This document shows positions 1 through 12,337 of a DNA stretch of 64,000 nucleotides, one piece after another. Made by a program: the position numbers and the translations under genes. Every line of letters starts with the position of its first letter. The first letter of the stretch is position 1. The notes below the pieces were generated by a model. That model saw only the letters and a list, made by a program, of their open reading frames with translations. It did no database searches and had not been told where the DNA came from. This DNA comes from Artemisia argyi. Taxonomy: Eukaryota > Streptophyta > Magnoliopsida > Asterales > Asteraceae. The stretch covers positions 110,490,542-110,554,541 of the forward strand of contig CM060704.1 of assembly GCA_030686995.1 (NCBI GenBank), written 5' to 3'.

Positions 1-2120
1 AAATTCCTAAAATTGTTTTATAACATATAAAAGCTAGGAAAAATATAAAAACTAGGTGTTACTTAATAAAAACTAATTATGCTTTTTAATACTTAATTAT
101 TAATTAATAATTAATAAAACTAATATTAATTCTAATAAATACTAAATGACAAATTAAAAATCTGAAAAAATTATTAAAATTACTTTAACATAAAAGGAAT
201 TTAATAAAAATATAAAAATACAAAGTACTTAATAAAAATCTAAAAATGAAAATTAAAATTTAAATTACATTAAATAGAAACTATCACTTATTTTAAATTT
301 GTCTTTTCTGGAATTTTCTTTTACAAAACTATTTTATACCTAAAAACAACTAACTTTTGTAAAAACAACTATTTTGTAAATTGAAAATAAGCACTGTGGA
401 TGCTTATTAGCACCATAGTTGACTTTGTTTGACCAAACAAAGAAATAAGCTCAAATGAACTTATGTGGGGCCCACTATGGTTAATTCAGGCACACACAAG
501 TTACTTGGACATGTTTGAGCAATATTTTACAAGATAAGCTCACAAAATAAGCTAATAAGCAATAAATAAGCAATTGGTTTCTTAGTTGAACACTAAAACT
601 GGGACAGACTTAAGTGCTTATTTAAGGTGGGGTCCACTGAGTCTCAGGTCAAACTTTGAAGTGTGCCAGGAGGGGAGTTGAAGGAAACCAAGTTTGAGTT
701 GTGTGACCCACTGTGGTGGCCACAAACCACCACCAAAGTGGTGGTGATGGACTATGTATCTGATGCACAGGGCAGTTTGCAGCCCTGCAAGTGACTTTGG
801 GCAAAGGTGGGGCCCACACAAAAATTACTAAAAATAAGGTAAAGGGGAAAACTTGTATTTGAGCTGGGGGACTACCTTTCCTAAAAAGCTCAAGTCCTAG
901 AATTCAACACAAAGTTCCATAAAAATCCTACAAGTTTTGGTATTTTCTGAAGAATGGAAATTTTGACTTTCTTAATAACATGCAAAGGTTGAATAAAATG
1001 AGTTTCTGATTGATCCTACTTACCAATTAAGTTATTATAAGCTAAGATTAGGCTAAATTAAGCTAAGTGACTAACTTATGTGATGATATGGTGAGATTTG
1101 GACCTCAATTCCTATAACAGTTAACTGTTAAGGTGTAGAGATGATGATTTTGACTTTAACACAAACAAGGCCTGGATTTTATGCTTTATTAGACTCAATA
1201 AGACCTAAAATGAGTTGAATCAACAATCAGTAACAACAAGCATCCCTTGTAATGTAGTGAAAACAGCTTATCCAAACACTCCCTTAACTAAATGAAATGA
1301 AGATTTTCATAGGTTTAAAGAGATTTGATCCATGAAAATGAGTTGCCATGACTTTTAATGATAAAAGAAACCATATTAAGCACAAAGTGACCACTGATAA
1401 CAACAAAAACCTAATACTCACTAAAATGCTAATATGGCAATGAAACATGAAAACTGAGCAACTAAGAAACTAATAAACAAGCATGCAATTTTAAACATTA
1501 ATAACACTAACATACACCAAAGAGACATTAAACAACACAGATAAGAAAATAATAAGCTGAGCTACAGTAAACTACCAAAATGTGAGATTATAACTTACAA
1601 GTTAACCAAGCATGAAACTGATGAACCAGAGCCCAAGATCATTCCTAACAGCTTCCTAACAAGCTTCTAATACCAGAACAACCATCATTCACCATACTCC
1701 AAGCTTTCTTCTTTCTTCTCTTCTGATTTTTTATTTTTCAATTATTTTCTTTGATTTTTTTTAGTATTTTTGTGATTACACTCTAAACTGGATTTTAAGG
1801 TGTCTAAAAGCTTTTAGAAGCTTTGTCAGAGCTTATATGAGCTAAATGAGTCTTTATAATCCACTACAACAACATGAAAGGAAATTTGATATTTTGAGCT
1901 AAGAATTGCAATAAACTGAGAATCACACTTAGACTTGAAATTGATTATCATAAAAGATCTTAAGTACACTGAGAATGATAAAAACAAGCTTTTAACTAAA
2001 GATTACAACTAGAAAATGGAATTATACTAGCTACGATTACATTACACTAAAACTACTCTAATAATCTTTCTCCCTGCTTCCCTTTTGTGTTATAGATGAA
2101 AATTAGGGTTCCACTTGAGT
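1..2120. other. AT-rich non-coding spacer, old repeat DNA
   Basis: No credible coding region: only short chance frames with no recognisable motif. The stretch is strongly AT-rich at 1-360 and rich in GCTTATT/AATAAGC words at 370-1900. Parts of 370-470 resemble, on the opposite strand, parts of 23940-24060, so this is probably a remnant of an old dispersed repeat and not unique intergenic DNA. It is continuous with the DNA after 10933 once the element at 2126-10928 is removed. Confidence 0.5.
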
Positions 2121-2125
2121 CTCTG
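2121..2125. repeat. Left target-site duplication CTCTG of long-LTR element 1
   Basis: CTCTG lies directly before the left LTR and the same five bases follow the right LTR at 10929-10933. A perfect 5-bp duplication is what LTR-retrotransposon integrase leaves, and it fixes both ends of the element. Confidence 0.88.
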
Positions 2126-5100
2126 TGTAACACCCCCAAAATCATCACGTCAGCGGAAGACTTAAAATGTCAGCGGAAGACTTTTTGGGTGTTACTTCGA
2201 GGATCTTTATCACAATCATAGAAAACGACACAAAAGTGACGCTTTAAAGTTTAATTCATTCAAAATACCAAATATTTGAGACATCAAGATGTTTCATAAT
2301 TTAAACAACAAGTTTATTTGAAATGTGTCAAAACGTTTAATTAAGCCCATGCCGGGTTACAAGCCCACTCCGTGCCTTCAAGTTCCTTCTTGTTTAGTTA
2401 CCTGAGATAAACACATGCTAAAAGTGTCAACACAAAGGTTGGTGAGTTCATAGAGTTTATAGTTTAAATTATTAATTAGAAAATGAGTGATTTCCTTATC
2501 AATTCAAAAATAGTTCGTTGGTTTGCCCTTCACTGGGTCAACACCAAAATAGTAGTTTGTTTATAAATCCATTTACCACGAGTTTCAATATTTGGGCCAT
2601 GTTGTTGCGTTCATAACATAAATAGTTTACGGGGAACCGTATTTAAACAGTTGAAACTGTATCCGAACAGTTTGTAGAGAACCGTATTTAAACAGTTGAA
2701 ACCGTATCCAAACAGTTTGCGGGGAACCGTATTTAAACAGTTGAAACTGTATCCAAACAGTTTGTGGAGAACCGTATTTAAACAGTTGAAACCGTATTTA
2801 AACAGTTTGTTCCATAATTCCAAATATCGATAGTAAAATCGTTAGAAAAGTTGTTACACATGCATCTCTTCCAAAGAGTTTATAAAACAGTTAAACGATA
2901 GAAAGTGTAGCTATGAACTTATAGTAATATGTAAATAGTTAACGAGTACTTGTAAAAGTATAAAACAATAGTTAAGCATGTATCTCCCCCAAAAACGTGT
3001 ATAAATCATTATAAAACAAGTAAGAGTAGGGGCTATGACTCACCTTAGTAGTACGGTAGACAGAGTATAAGTAATGTCAGAAGTGAAGATGGAATTGACT
3101 TCAAGAGATAACCTGAATGATATGGAAGTCCGAGATAAGTTCGGCTTATCGAGAATCGTGATTTGAATAGTGTTCGATGACAAAATGACTTGTGGCAGAG
3201 GTGGCTTGCGTGGCAAAACGCTTAATAGTTCAAGAGCAAGTTATATACAATATAACTTGTCTTTATGTATAAGTATTGTTTAATATTTATATTTCTCGTC
3301 ATGAATCAATGATATGTATCACAAGTTGGTGAATGATAAATTTATAGTAATTGTATGTTACTCCTAGTTAAGTGGATCAATGAGTTTTATTGTAGGAATA
3401 ACCATTTCTTAATGTCTATTCATGTTAACCGATAATATCGTCAAGTCATATGTTTTATAATTCAAGTTATTATTTCGTTATAGTCTCACAATGTAGCTTC
3501 CGATATCTTATATTATGATGTCGTCATAAAACATTACCTTTTCAATTTATATTTATTATTTCGTTAGGTCTCGAGGTGTAAATGTCTATGTTATATTTTT
3601 ATCGAAGTTGTGTGCAAATAATATATTTAGACAAATATATTATAGTTTACGTTATTGTGGTCGTCTAAATAAAAATATGTGTTTTGATATATTTATCTAG
3701 ATGAAAGTGGTAAAGTGTATACGTTTATAAAAAGTATAAAAGTTTTAGAATGAAAAGTGTCTAAATGTCAAAGTATCAAACTTATAAGGGTTGAAGTTGT
3801 AAATATTAAGATAAGTTATAAATTTATAAAAGTATTTTAAGGAAATGTCAAATAGTTTAAAGTCGAGGGGTTAAATCTGTCAAGAGGTGAAAGTTGAAAA
3901 ATAATAGAAATGGGCAAAACTGCCATGGACAAGGTTTGATATCATGACCTCTCGATCAAAGCCAAACGTCCCAACCATTTGGACTAGTACTCCTTTTGTG
4001 TTTTAATACTCAATGATCTGTTTATATATACTTACGAGTTTGTGTTATATGTTGTTATATCTTTCTCAGTGACTATCTAACGTGAGTATGCATGCACACA
4101 AGTCCTTGTTTCAGTGAGTTTGCAAGCAAATGAGCCACAAGGAGTAGTACGCATAGAGTAAGCATGTGTACAACGAGAGCCAAGCTTTAGTCTCATGAGG
4201 TTTTCTGGTGTGCAAGTCGAACGTATATATATTATCAATAGTTATGTATATTTTGTAACTTCATGCATAGCTAGTCATGCCAAGAACTTAGGTGGTATGG
4301 GTATATATATGTTGACTGTTATAATATATTAGCAACATTTTAGTTTGTTAAGCCATTTAACCATACAAGACTCTCATGGTACACTAAGTTGCGATAGTTT
4401 TATACTCGCGTTTTATAAGTGATACGTTATTCATTAGTTCTATTTTATTTTACCACATCATGCACAGCCACGTCGAGATTCAAGATGTCACATTTTAATA
4501 ACAATGATAAACGAGAGTATAAGATAACGAGCTGAAGCTAGCTTTGGTATGTTTGATAAAAAGGATAACAATTACAGTAGAGAAAATGACTTACGAAGAC
4601 GCCACAAATGGGTGTGTAGAGCGTGACTTAGAGATTAGTGATGGAAAAATGGTTGGTCCTACTCGTTTCTAGGCCTAACAAGGAATCACGAGCAAGTATT
4701 AAACTTCCCAATGAATGACTCGAACACCTTGAACTTTAGCCAATTCTATTCGACTCAGCAGCTAGTACTTAAGATACTTGGATTATTTTGAGGTGTGAGG
4801 AGTTTGTGTGTGTGAAGTGAACGAATTGCATGCAACCTTTATATACACGAACAGGGAAAATGATAAGTGACATAATGGAGCAGGAAGGTGGTGCACATGG
4901 TTTTCTTAGTTTATATTCGAGGAAGAAATCAAGTGAGTGAGTTGTTATCTTACATGTTGCCTCCCACCATGACCAATCGAACTAGAACAAATCGAATGTG
5001 TAAGACTTACACCTGACATTCCTAACATGCATAGATTGGTTTTTCCATGATTGGGGAGAATGGGTGGTGAGTTTGGGTTGTTTCTGGGGTAGTGAACGAG

Positions 5101-5704
5101 TGAGGGAGGGTTACTTGGGTCAGGTCGTATTCTATAGATATCAGCCAGGAATTACATTTTTGGTTCAAAATCTCGCGAGTCTAGACGTAAAACATCATTT
5201 CGGACAACTTTCTTGTTTTACACTTTTCCTGGTTCGGACCAGAAGAGCCTTAAAATTGGGATTTAAATTCGTTACAGAAAGTTAGTGGTTTATTAGAATT
5301 TAATAAAATGCTATTTGTGTCAAGTTGAGATGAAACTTGTAAGGTGCCTTAACTTGATCAATATTCTAGTATCATAATTATATTTGAAGTTTGATAACAA
5401 TTGTCATTCATGGTTCTTAGAGGTCAAATATTATTAGCGAGTACACATGGGAATTTTTGTAGGCTCGGGATTTATTTAAATTGTATTTGTTAATTATTGA
5501 AACGTATACATATTGAGTATCAATGTTTTAAGTTATGTATGGTATCTAGGTTATTAAGGTTTAGGTGTAAATGTCGTTTCAAGGTAAGGGTGAATAACGT
5601 TGTAATTGACAAAGTATATATAAAAAAAAATTGTTATGGGTAAAAATGGTTAATTTATGTTGTAATAATGTGTTGATCGTAGGAAAATTTTACGGGATGT
5701 TATA
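2126..5704 (-). repeat. LTR (3' LTR in element sense) of long-LTR element 1
   Basis: Begins TGTAACACCCCC and ends GGGATGTTATA on the plus strand, a direct repeat of 7350-10928. Near its start it holds an inverted repeat (AACACCCCCAAAA with TTTTTGGGTGTTA, 2128-2196) enclosing two copies of TGTCAGCGGAAGACTT-like sequence. The small frames at 5064-5285 and 5631-5822 inside it have no recognisable motif and are treated as chance. Confidence 0.87.
2636..2815. repeat. 45-bp tandem repeat, four copies, in left LTR
   Basis: Four copies of a 45-bp unit built on ACCGTATTTAAACAGTTGAA and ATCCAAACAGTTTG. Because 45 is a multiple of three, the minus strand stays open as a 15-residue protein repeat, but it has no start context and sits in an LTR, so I do not call it a gene. 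The same array is at 7860-8039 in the other LTR. Confidence 0.85.
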
Positions 5705-5819
5705 TTACCTACCCGTTAAACTGAATCCCTTCCCGGGATTCCAAGGTAAGGAAGTTGTAAAGGTGAGTGGAAGGGGTGAACAAATAGTCATTCCTAACGA
5801 TCTAATCCCTGTGCGGTTT

Positions 5820-5965
5820 TAATTTTTCTTTCAAGCTTAGCGTATCTACTACTACATTAGCTTCTTTTAATTTTTTTTCCAGCTTAACGTATCTACTACT
5901 ACATTAGCTTCTTCTTTTTAATTTTTCTTTCTAGCTTAACGTATCTACTACTACATTAGCTTTTT
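5820..5965. repeat. Three-copy ~60-bp tandem repeat
   Basis: The core CTTAACGTATCTACTACTAC (first copy CTTAGCG) occurs three times at intervals of about 57-62 bases, separated by T-rich sequence. It lies close to the polypurine tract in the element interior. Confidence 0.75.
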
Positions 5966-6998
5966 CCTTGATGATAGCAGTTCTCATAGTCATAATTGTT
6001 GAGTGGTTCTAACTACTTACGTTGTCTTATGTTCAATTCCTTTTGATTAATCTTGATTTAAGAAACAATTCCATTTTTGAATGAAGATTTTTATTTTAAC
6101 TTTTTTTGAAGATAAACATGGTTCACAATATCTTGTTTTGTGAAAGTTAAAATCTGTGGGGTAACCTACCCGTTAAACTAGTTGGTTGTTAATAGATTTT
6201 TAATAATAAGAGTTTTCAAGTGGAAACTTGTTGAATAAAGAGAAAGTTGCTGAACTTCAGCTTTTGTAAAGAGAAACTTGTTAAATATAGTTTTAAGTGA
6301 CAACACGGTATTTGGTTCTAAACTTTTGTAGATGATGAATCTGTTTGTCCCTTAGCAATACCTTATCTTGAATTTTTATTAGAGGAATTTATAGATTTTG
6401 ATGGATTTCAGGTGAAACAACGTAAAGTTGTGAAAGGTTCGGAGATCACTATATCACTCATAGTGCCGGAGAAGTAAGAGAGACCATTGTAATCACATAC
6501 AATGTCGTGAAAAGGTTTCATAAATCTCCAGAATGTAAAAGTGAGTACATGATTGAAGAAATGTGGTTGTGCCGTAATGCCTTAAAATTAGGTATACGCA
6601 GAAGGAAATCGTGAGTCTTTGGCTGAAGTTTTAGTGTTTTATGAACTTTAGTGATCCTTGATTTCATACGCATGCCATTTCAGATACAATTAAGCCCACT
6701 TATTTATAATTCGTTATTTACATAGAGAAGCGTCCCAAACGATGTAAATAACAAAGTATAAACTTATGGTTCAGCGGTTTACAATTTCTTTATTTCAATA
6801 GAAAGGCGTCCCAATCCATTCAAATAAAGACATTGTAAATCATCCTACTAAAGAATTTCTGACTCAACACCCATACTGATCGACAAGGTAATGCGCAGAT
6901 TTTTCCGAGAGTACGAAAAGTGTATGTCATATGCATCTATAATGATGAGAGTGAGAAAAATTAAGGAGGATTGGTATAGTACTCAAAATAGTTGGTGA

Positions 6999-7000
<2 letters not shown>

Positions 7001-7052
<52 letters not shown>
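7001..7052. repeat. AT dinucleotide microsatellite
   Basis: About 26 uninterrupted AT units inside the interior of long-LTR element 1. Confidence 0.97.
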
Positions 7053-7057
<5 letters not shown>

Positions 7058-7334
7058 TACTAGAGTGTAGTTGTAGCATAAACTATCTAAAAGTCACATA
7101 ATCGTCGGGCGGATGGAAATATGAAGACACGGTATTGTAATAATCCCGACTAGTAATTATTAGCATAATCATAACATGTTAACATATATAATAAATCATG
7201 TAAAAGTAATGTCTCTACCAGATGTTGGAAACGCGTAGGCACGGAGGGCATAAGGTGGTATTTTGTAAAAGTGGTCCGTTTTAAAAGTGTAGTTATAGTC
7301 CAATGTTCAAAACACTTGGTTCTCTATAACTGTA

Positions 7335-7346
7335 GCTCTGATGCCA
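7335..7346 (-). other. Primer-binding site, tRNA-iMet type
   Basis: Minus strand reads TGGCATCAGAGC, one base from the canonical plant tRNA-iMet site TGGTATCAGAGC, three bases (GAT) inside the LTR end at 7350. It sets the orientation of the element. Confidence 0.8.
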
Positions 7347-7349
7347 ATC

Positions 7350-10300
7350 TGTAACACCCCCAAAATCATCACGTCAGCGGAAGACTTAAAATGTCAGCGG
7401 AAGACTTTTTGGGTGTTACTTCGAGGATCTTTATCACAATCATAGAAAACGACACAAAAGTGACGCTTTAAAGTTTAATTCATTCAAAATACCAAATATT
7501 CGAGACATCAAGATGTTTCATAATTTAAACAACAAGTTTATTTGAAATGTGTCAAAACGTTTAATTAAGCCCATGCCGGGTTACAAGCCCACTCCGTGCC
7601 TTCAAGTTCCTTCTTGTTTAGTTACCTGAGATAAACACATGCTAAAAGTGTCAACACAAAGGTTGGTGAGTTCATAGAGTTTATAGTTTAAATTATTAAT
7701 TAGAAAATGAGTGATTTCCTTATCAATTCAAAAATAGTTCGTTGGTTTGCCCTTCACTGGGTCAACACCAAAATAGTAGTTTGTTTATAAATCCATTTAC
7801 CACGAGTTTCGATATTTGGGCCATGTTGTTGCGTTCATAACATAAACAGTTTACGGGGAACCGTATTTAAACAGTTGAAACTGTATCCGAACAGTTTGTA
7901 GAGAACCGTATTTAAACAGTTGAAACCGTATCCAAACAGTTTGCGGGGAACCGTATTTAAACAGTTGAAACTGTATCCAAACAGTTTGTGGAGAACCGTA
8001 TTTAAACAGTTGAAACCGTATTTAAACAGTTTGTTCCATAATTCCAAATATCGATAGTAAAATCGTTAGAAAAGTTGTTACACATGCATCTCTTCCAAAG
8101 AATTTATAAAACAGTTAAACGATAGAAAGTGTAGCTATGAACTTATAGTAATATGTAAATAGTTAACGAGTACTTGTAAAAGTATAAAACAATAGTTAAG
8201 CATGTATCTCCCCCAAAAACGTGTATAAATCATTATAAAACAAGTAAGAGTAGGGGCTATGACTCACCTTAGTAGTACGGTAGACAGAGTATAAGTAATG
8301 TCAGAAGTGAAGATGGAATTGACTTCAAGAGATAACCTGAATGATATGGAAGTCCGAGATAAGTTCGGCTTATCGAGAATCGTGATTTGAATAGTGTTCG
8401 ATGACAAAATGACTTGTGGCAGAGGTGGCTTGCGTGGCAAAACGCTTAATAGTTCAAGAGCAAGTTATATACAATATAACTTGTCTTTATGTATAAGTAT
8501 TGTTTAATATTTATATTTCTCGTCATGAATCAATGATATGTATCACAAGTTGATGAATGATAAATTTATAGTAATTGTATATTACTCCTAGTTAAGTGGA
8601 TCAATGAGTTTTATTGTAGGAATAACCATTTCTTAATGTCTATTCAAGTTAACCGATAATATCGTCAAGTCATATGTTTTATAATTCAAGTTATTATTTC
8701 GTTATAGTCTCACAATGTAGCTTCCGATATCTTATATTATGATGTCGTCATAAAACATTACCTTTTCAATTTATATTTATTATTTCGTTAGGTCTCGAGG
8801 TGTAAATGTCTATGTTATATTTTTATCGAAGTTGTGTGCAAATAATATATTTAGACAAATATATTATAGTTTACGTTAATGTGGTCGTCTAAATAAAAAT
8901 ATGTGTTTTGATATATTTATCTAGATGAAAGTGGTAAAGTGTATACGTTTATAAAAAGTATAAAAGTTTTAGAATGAAAAGTGTCTAAATGTCAAAGTAT
9001 CAAACTTATAAGGGTTGAAGTTGTAAATATTAAGATAAGTTATAAATTTATAAAAGTATTTTAAGGAAATGTCAAATAGTTTAAAGTCGAGGGGTTAAAT
9101 CTGTCAAGAGGTGAAAGTTGAAAAATAATAGAAATGGGCAAAACTGCCATGGACAAGGTTTGATATCATGACCTCTCGATCAAAGCCAAACGTCCCAACC
9201 ATTTGGACTAGTACTCCTTTTGTGTTTTAATACTCAATGATCTGTTTATATATACTTACGAGTTTGTGTTATATGTTGTTATATCTTTCTCAGTGACTAT
9301 CTAACGTGAGTATGCATGCACACAAGTCCTTGTTTCAGTGAGTTTGCAAGCAAATGAGCCACAAGGAGTAGTACGCATAGAGTAAGCATGTGTACAACGA
9401 GAGCCAAGCTTTGGTCTCATGAGGTTTTCTGGTGTGCAAGTCGAACGTATATATATTATCAATAGTTATGTATATTTTGTAACTTCATGCATAGCTAGTC
9501 ATGCCAAGAACTTAGGTGGTATGGGTATATATATGTTGACTGTTATAATATATTAGCAACATTTTAGTTTGTTAAGCCATTTAACCATACAAGACTCTCA
9601 TGGTACACTAAGTTGCGATAGTTTTATACTCGCGTTTTATAAGTGATACGTTATTCATTAGTTCTATTTTATTTTACCACATCATGCACAGCCACGTCGA
9701 GATTCAAGATGTCACATTTTAATAACAATGATAAACGAGAGTATAAGATAACGAGCTGAAGCTAGCCTTGGTATGTTTGATAAAAAGGATAACAATTACA
9801 GTAGAGAAAATGACTTACGAAGACGCCACAAATGGGTGTGTAGAGCGCGACTTAGAGATTAGTGATGGAAAAATGGTTGGTGCTACTCGTTTCTAGGCCT
9901 AACAAGGAATCACGAGCAAGTATTAAACTTCCCAATGAATGACTCGAACACCTTGAACTTTAGCCAATTCTATTCGACTCAGCAGCTAGTACTTAAGATA
10001 CTTGGATTATTTTGAGATGTGAGGAGTTTGTGTGTGTGAAGTGAACGAATTGCATGCAACCTTTATATACACGAACAGGGAAAATGATAAGTGACATAAT
10101 GGAGCAGGAAGGTGGTGCACATGGTTTTCTTAGTTTATATTCGAGGAAGAAATCAAGTGAGTGAGTTGTTATCTTACATGTTGCCTCCCACCATGACCAA
10201 TCGAACTAGAACAAATCGAATGTATAAGACTTACACCTGACATTCCTAACATGCATAGATTGGTTTTTCCATGATTGGGGAGAATGGGTGGTGAGTTTGG

Positions 10301-10928
10301 GTTGTTTCTGGGGTAGTGAACGAGTGAGGGAGGTTTACTTGGGTCAGGTCGTATTCCATATATATCAGCCACGAATTACATTTTTGGTTCAAAATCTCGC
10401 GATTCTAGATGTAAAACATCATTTCGGACAACTTTCATGTTTTACACTTTTCCTGGTTCGGACCAGAAGAGCCTTAAAATTGGGATTTAAATTCGTTACA
10501 GAAAGTTAGTGGTTTATTAGAATTTAATAAAATGCTATTTGTGTCAAGTTGAGATGAAACTTGTAAGGTGCCTTAACTTGATCAATATTCTAGTATCATA
10601 ATTATATTTGAAGTTTGATAACAATTGTCATTCATGGTTCTTAGAGGTCAAATATTATTAGCGAGTACACATGGGAATTTTTGTAGGCTCGGGATTTATT
10701 TAAATTGTATTTGTTAATTATTGAAACGTATACTTATTAAGTATCAATGTTTTAAGTTATGTATGGTATCTAGGTTATTAAGGTTTAGGTGTAAATGTCG
10801 TTTCAAGGTAAGGGTGAATAACGTTGTAATTGACAAAGTATATATAAAAAAAAATTGTTATGGGTAAAAATGGTTAATTTATGTTGTAATAATGTGTTGA
10901 TCGTAGGAAAATTTTACGGGATGTTATA
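7350..10928 (-). repeat. LTR (5' LTR in element sense) of long-LTR element 1
   Basis: Direct repeat of 2126-5704, same length, with scattered single-base differences (for example near 8552, 8580 and 10730). Contains the second copy of the 45-bp array at 7860-8039. Short frames at 10169-10372 and 10288-10509 match no family and are treated as chance. Confidence 0.87.
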
Positions 10929-10933
10929 CTCTG
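10929..10933. repeat. Right target-site duplication CTCTG of long-LTR element 1
   Basis: Matches 2121-2125 exactly; the sequence that follows continues the pre-insertion locus. Confidence 0.88.
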
Positions 10934-11339
10934 AGCAAATCCCATCAATCTTTATGGCCGTTGGATCACTGAAACACATCTCAGCATTTAAACTTGCTTT
11001 TGGCGCCAAAAAGTCCATAGTGTAACGTGGAGGGTTTTACGGGCAATTAAGGGTACATGGAAGGTTGTGGAGGTGGAGGGGACATGGTGTGAAAAGGATG
11101 GGTCAAGTGATGGTGAAACCACTGAGGTGGAAGGTGGTTTTGGTTGCAGTGGTGAGGTGGAGGAGATGAGAGGGAAATGGGGAGTGTTTGACCGGGTTTG
11201 ACCTGGTTTATAAATACCTGGGGTTGGGGTGGTTTGGGCTTGGTGATTGGGCCATAAATAAAAAAAAGGTGGGCTGGGTTTGTGTGGTATGGATTTGGAT
11301 TTGGTATTTTGGGTTATGTATAAATAATAGGGTCCGGTT

Positions 11340-11815
11340 TGGTTATATATAAATTATAAGGACCAAAAGTGTAAACTGTAGAAACTTGAGGGGCCTGTTA
11401 TGTAACTTTCCAAATTTATTTATAAGGATCATATTTGCCAATGTTGAATAACCCAAGGACCCAAAATATAATTTTCCAATATTTAATACCCGGGGACCTT
11501 TTCTGTCAAATCCTCAAACTTCAGGGACCAAATCTGTTAATTCACCAAACTTTCCAACCAAGGACCATTCCTGCCATAGAAGATTAGTATAAGGACCAAA
11601 ATTGATTTTCTCAAAGTTTTTACATCCCAAGGACCATTTATGTCAATTTCCAAAGTACAGGGACTAAACTTGTAATTTTGTGAAACTTTGCACCAAAGGA
11701 CTAAATATGTAATTTGTGATTCAAAAAGGACCTTTGGTGACTTTTTCATGTTTTTAGAATAACCAGGGACTAGTTTTGACAACTTTTGAACTTGAGGGAC
11801 TGAAACTGCCAATTA
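11340..11815. repeat. Degenerate GGACCAAA-type tandem repeat
   Basis: Variants of a unit of roughly 40-50 bases recur about ten times: an (A)AGGACCA/AGGGACTAAA start, then a TGTAATTT or TGTCAATTT middle, then CAAACTTT. Copies are strongly diverged. A minus-strand frame across 11537-11812 is probably a by-product of the repeat. Confidence 0.6.
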
Positions 11816-12284
11816 TGCAAACTTTGTTCATTTTTTATCTGTTTTTGATTATTTTGCATTTGAAACATATAAAACACACTTCTAAGATATTTTAAGTATT
11901 TTGATGCATATTTGAGTGTTTTTGAATGTTTTGGCAGTTCAGATTAGTATAAAATGATGAATATTTAGACACTCATCAGTTAAATATTTAGTTTGTTTCC
12001 AATTATAATTTCAGTTTATGTTCACCTTATATTGAAAAACCAAAAAAATCAAAAAAATCAAAAAAATAAAAATAAAATAAAATTAGTTTTAATTCATTTC
12101 AACTTAGCTTCAATGAGCTTTATGAGTTTGATATAAGCTTATATAAGCTTCATAGCTTACTGTGAGCTTGTTTTGTGTCTTAAATTTCAAAATTCCAAAA
12201 TAGTCAACTGTGGTCAAACTTGGGCTTATTACAATAAGCTGAGCTTATTTTGAGGAGTAAAGGCAGCCAATAAGGAGCTAATTG

Positions 12285-12337
12285 GCCTGTCAAAAGACAG
12301 GCAAGCTTAGTGAACCCCCTCTGTTGAGCTGAGGGGG
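12285..12337. repeat. Two adjacent perfect hairpins
   Basis: GCCTGTC-AAAA-GACAGGC (12285-12302) is followed 12 bases later by CCCCCTC, a 9-base loop and GAGGGGG (12315-12337), then CTTTTT. I checked for a Helitron 3' end and found no CTRR terminus at the expected distance. Confidence 0.55.

Larger units (their letters stand above)
5705..7349 (-). other. Interior of long-LTR element 1
   Basis: 1645 bp between the LTRs without a coding frame. At the left is the putative polypurine tract (minus strand AACGGGTAGGTAA, just before the LTR). 5820-5965 holds three imperfect copies of a roughly 60-bp unit around CTTAACGTATCTACTACTAC. 7001-7052 is an AT microsatellite. 7335-7346 is the primer-binding site. 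Nothing in 5966-7000 could be linked to gag or pol by eye. Confidence 0.65.
2126..10928 (-). mobile_element. Long-LTR gypsy-type retrotransposon 1, non-coding interior (LARD-like)
   Basis: Two 3579-bp direct repeats (2126-5704, 7350-10928) enclose 1645 bp with no coding capacity. The whole is flanked by a perfect CTCTG duplication. On the minus strand the right LTR ends in GGGTGTTACA, followed by GAT and the tRNA-iMet-type binding site TGGCATCAGAGC, so the element is oriented minus. The two LTRs have the same length and differ at only a few positions, which indicates recent insertion. Very long LTRs with a Met primer site and a GGTGTTACA end are seen in Tekay/Del chromoviruses; that assignment is an inference because no pol remains. 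It must have moved using proteins of another element, or lost its coding region. Confidence 0.85.

Noticed and set aside
2611..2823. 70-codon minus-strand frame with 15-residue repeats, duplicated at 7835-8047
   Set aside because: It is the by-product of a 45-bp tandem DNA repeat inside an LTR; there is no start context and no motif.
12285..12337. Helitron 3' end or bacterial-style terminator
   Set aside because: No CTRR terminus at 10-12 bases after either hairpin and no host T insertion evidence; in plant nuclear DNA a Rho-independent terminator has no meaning.
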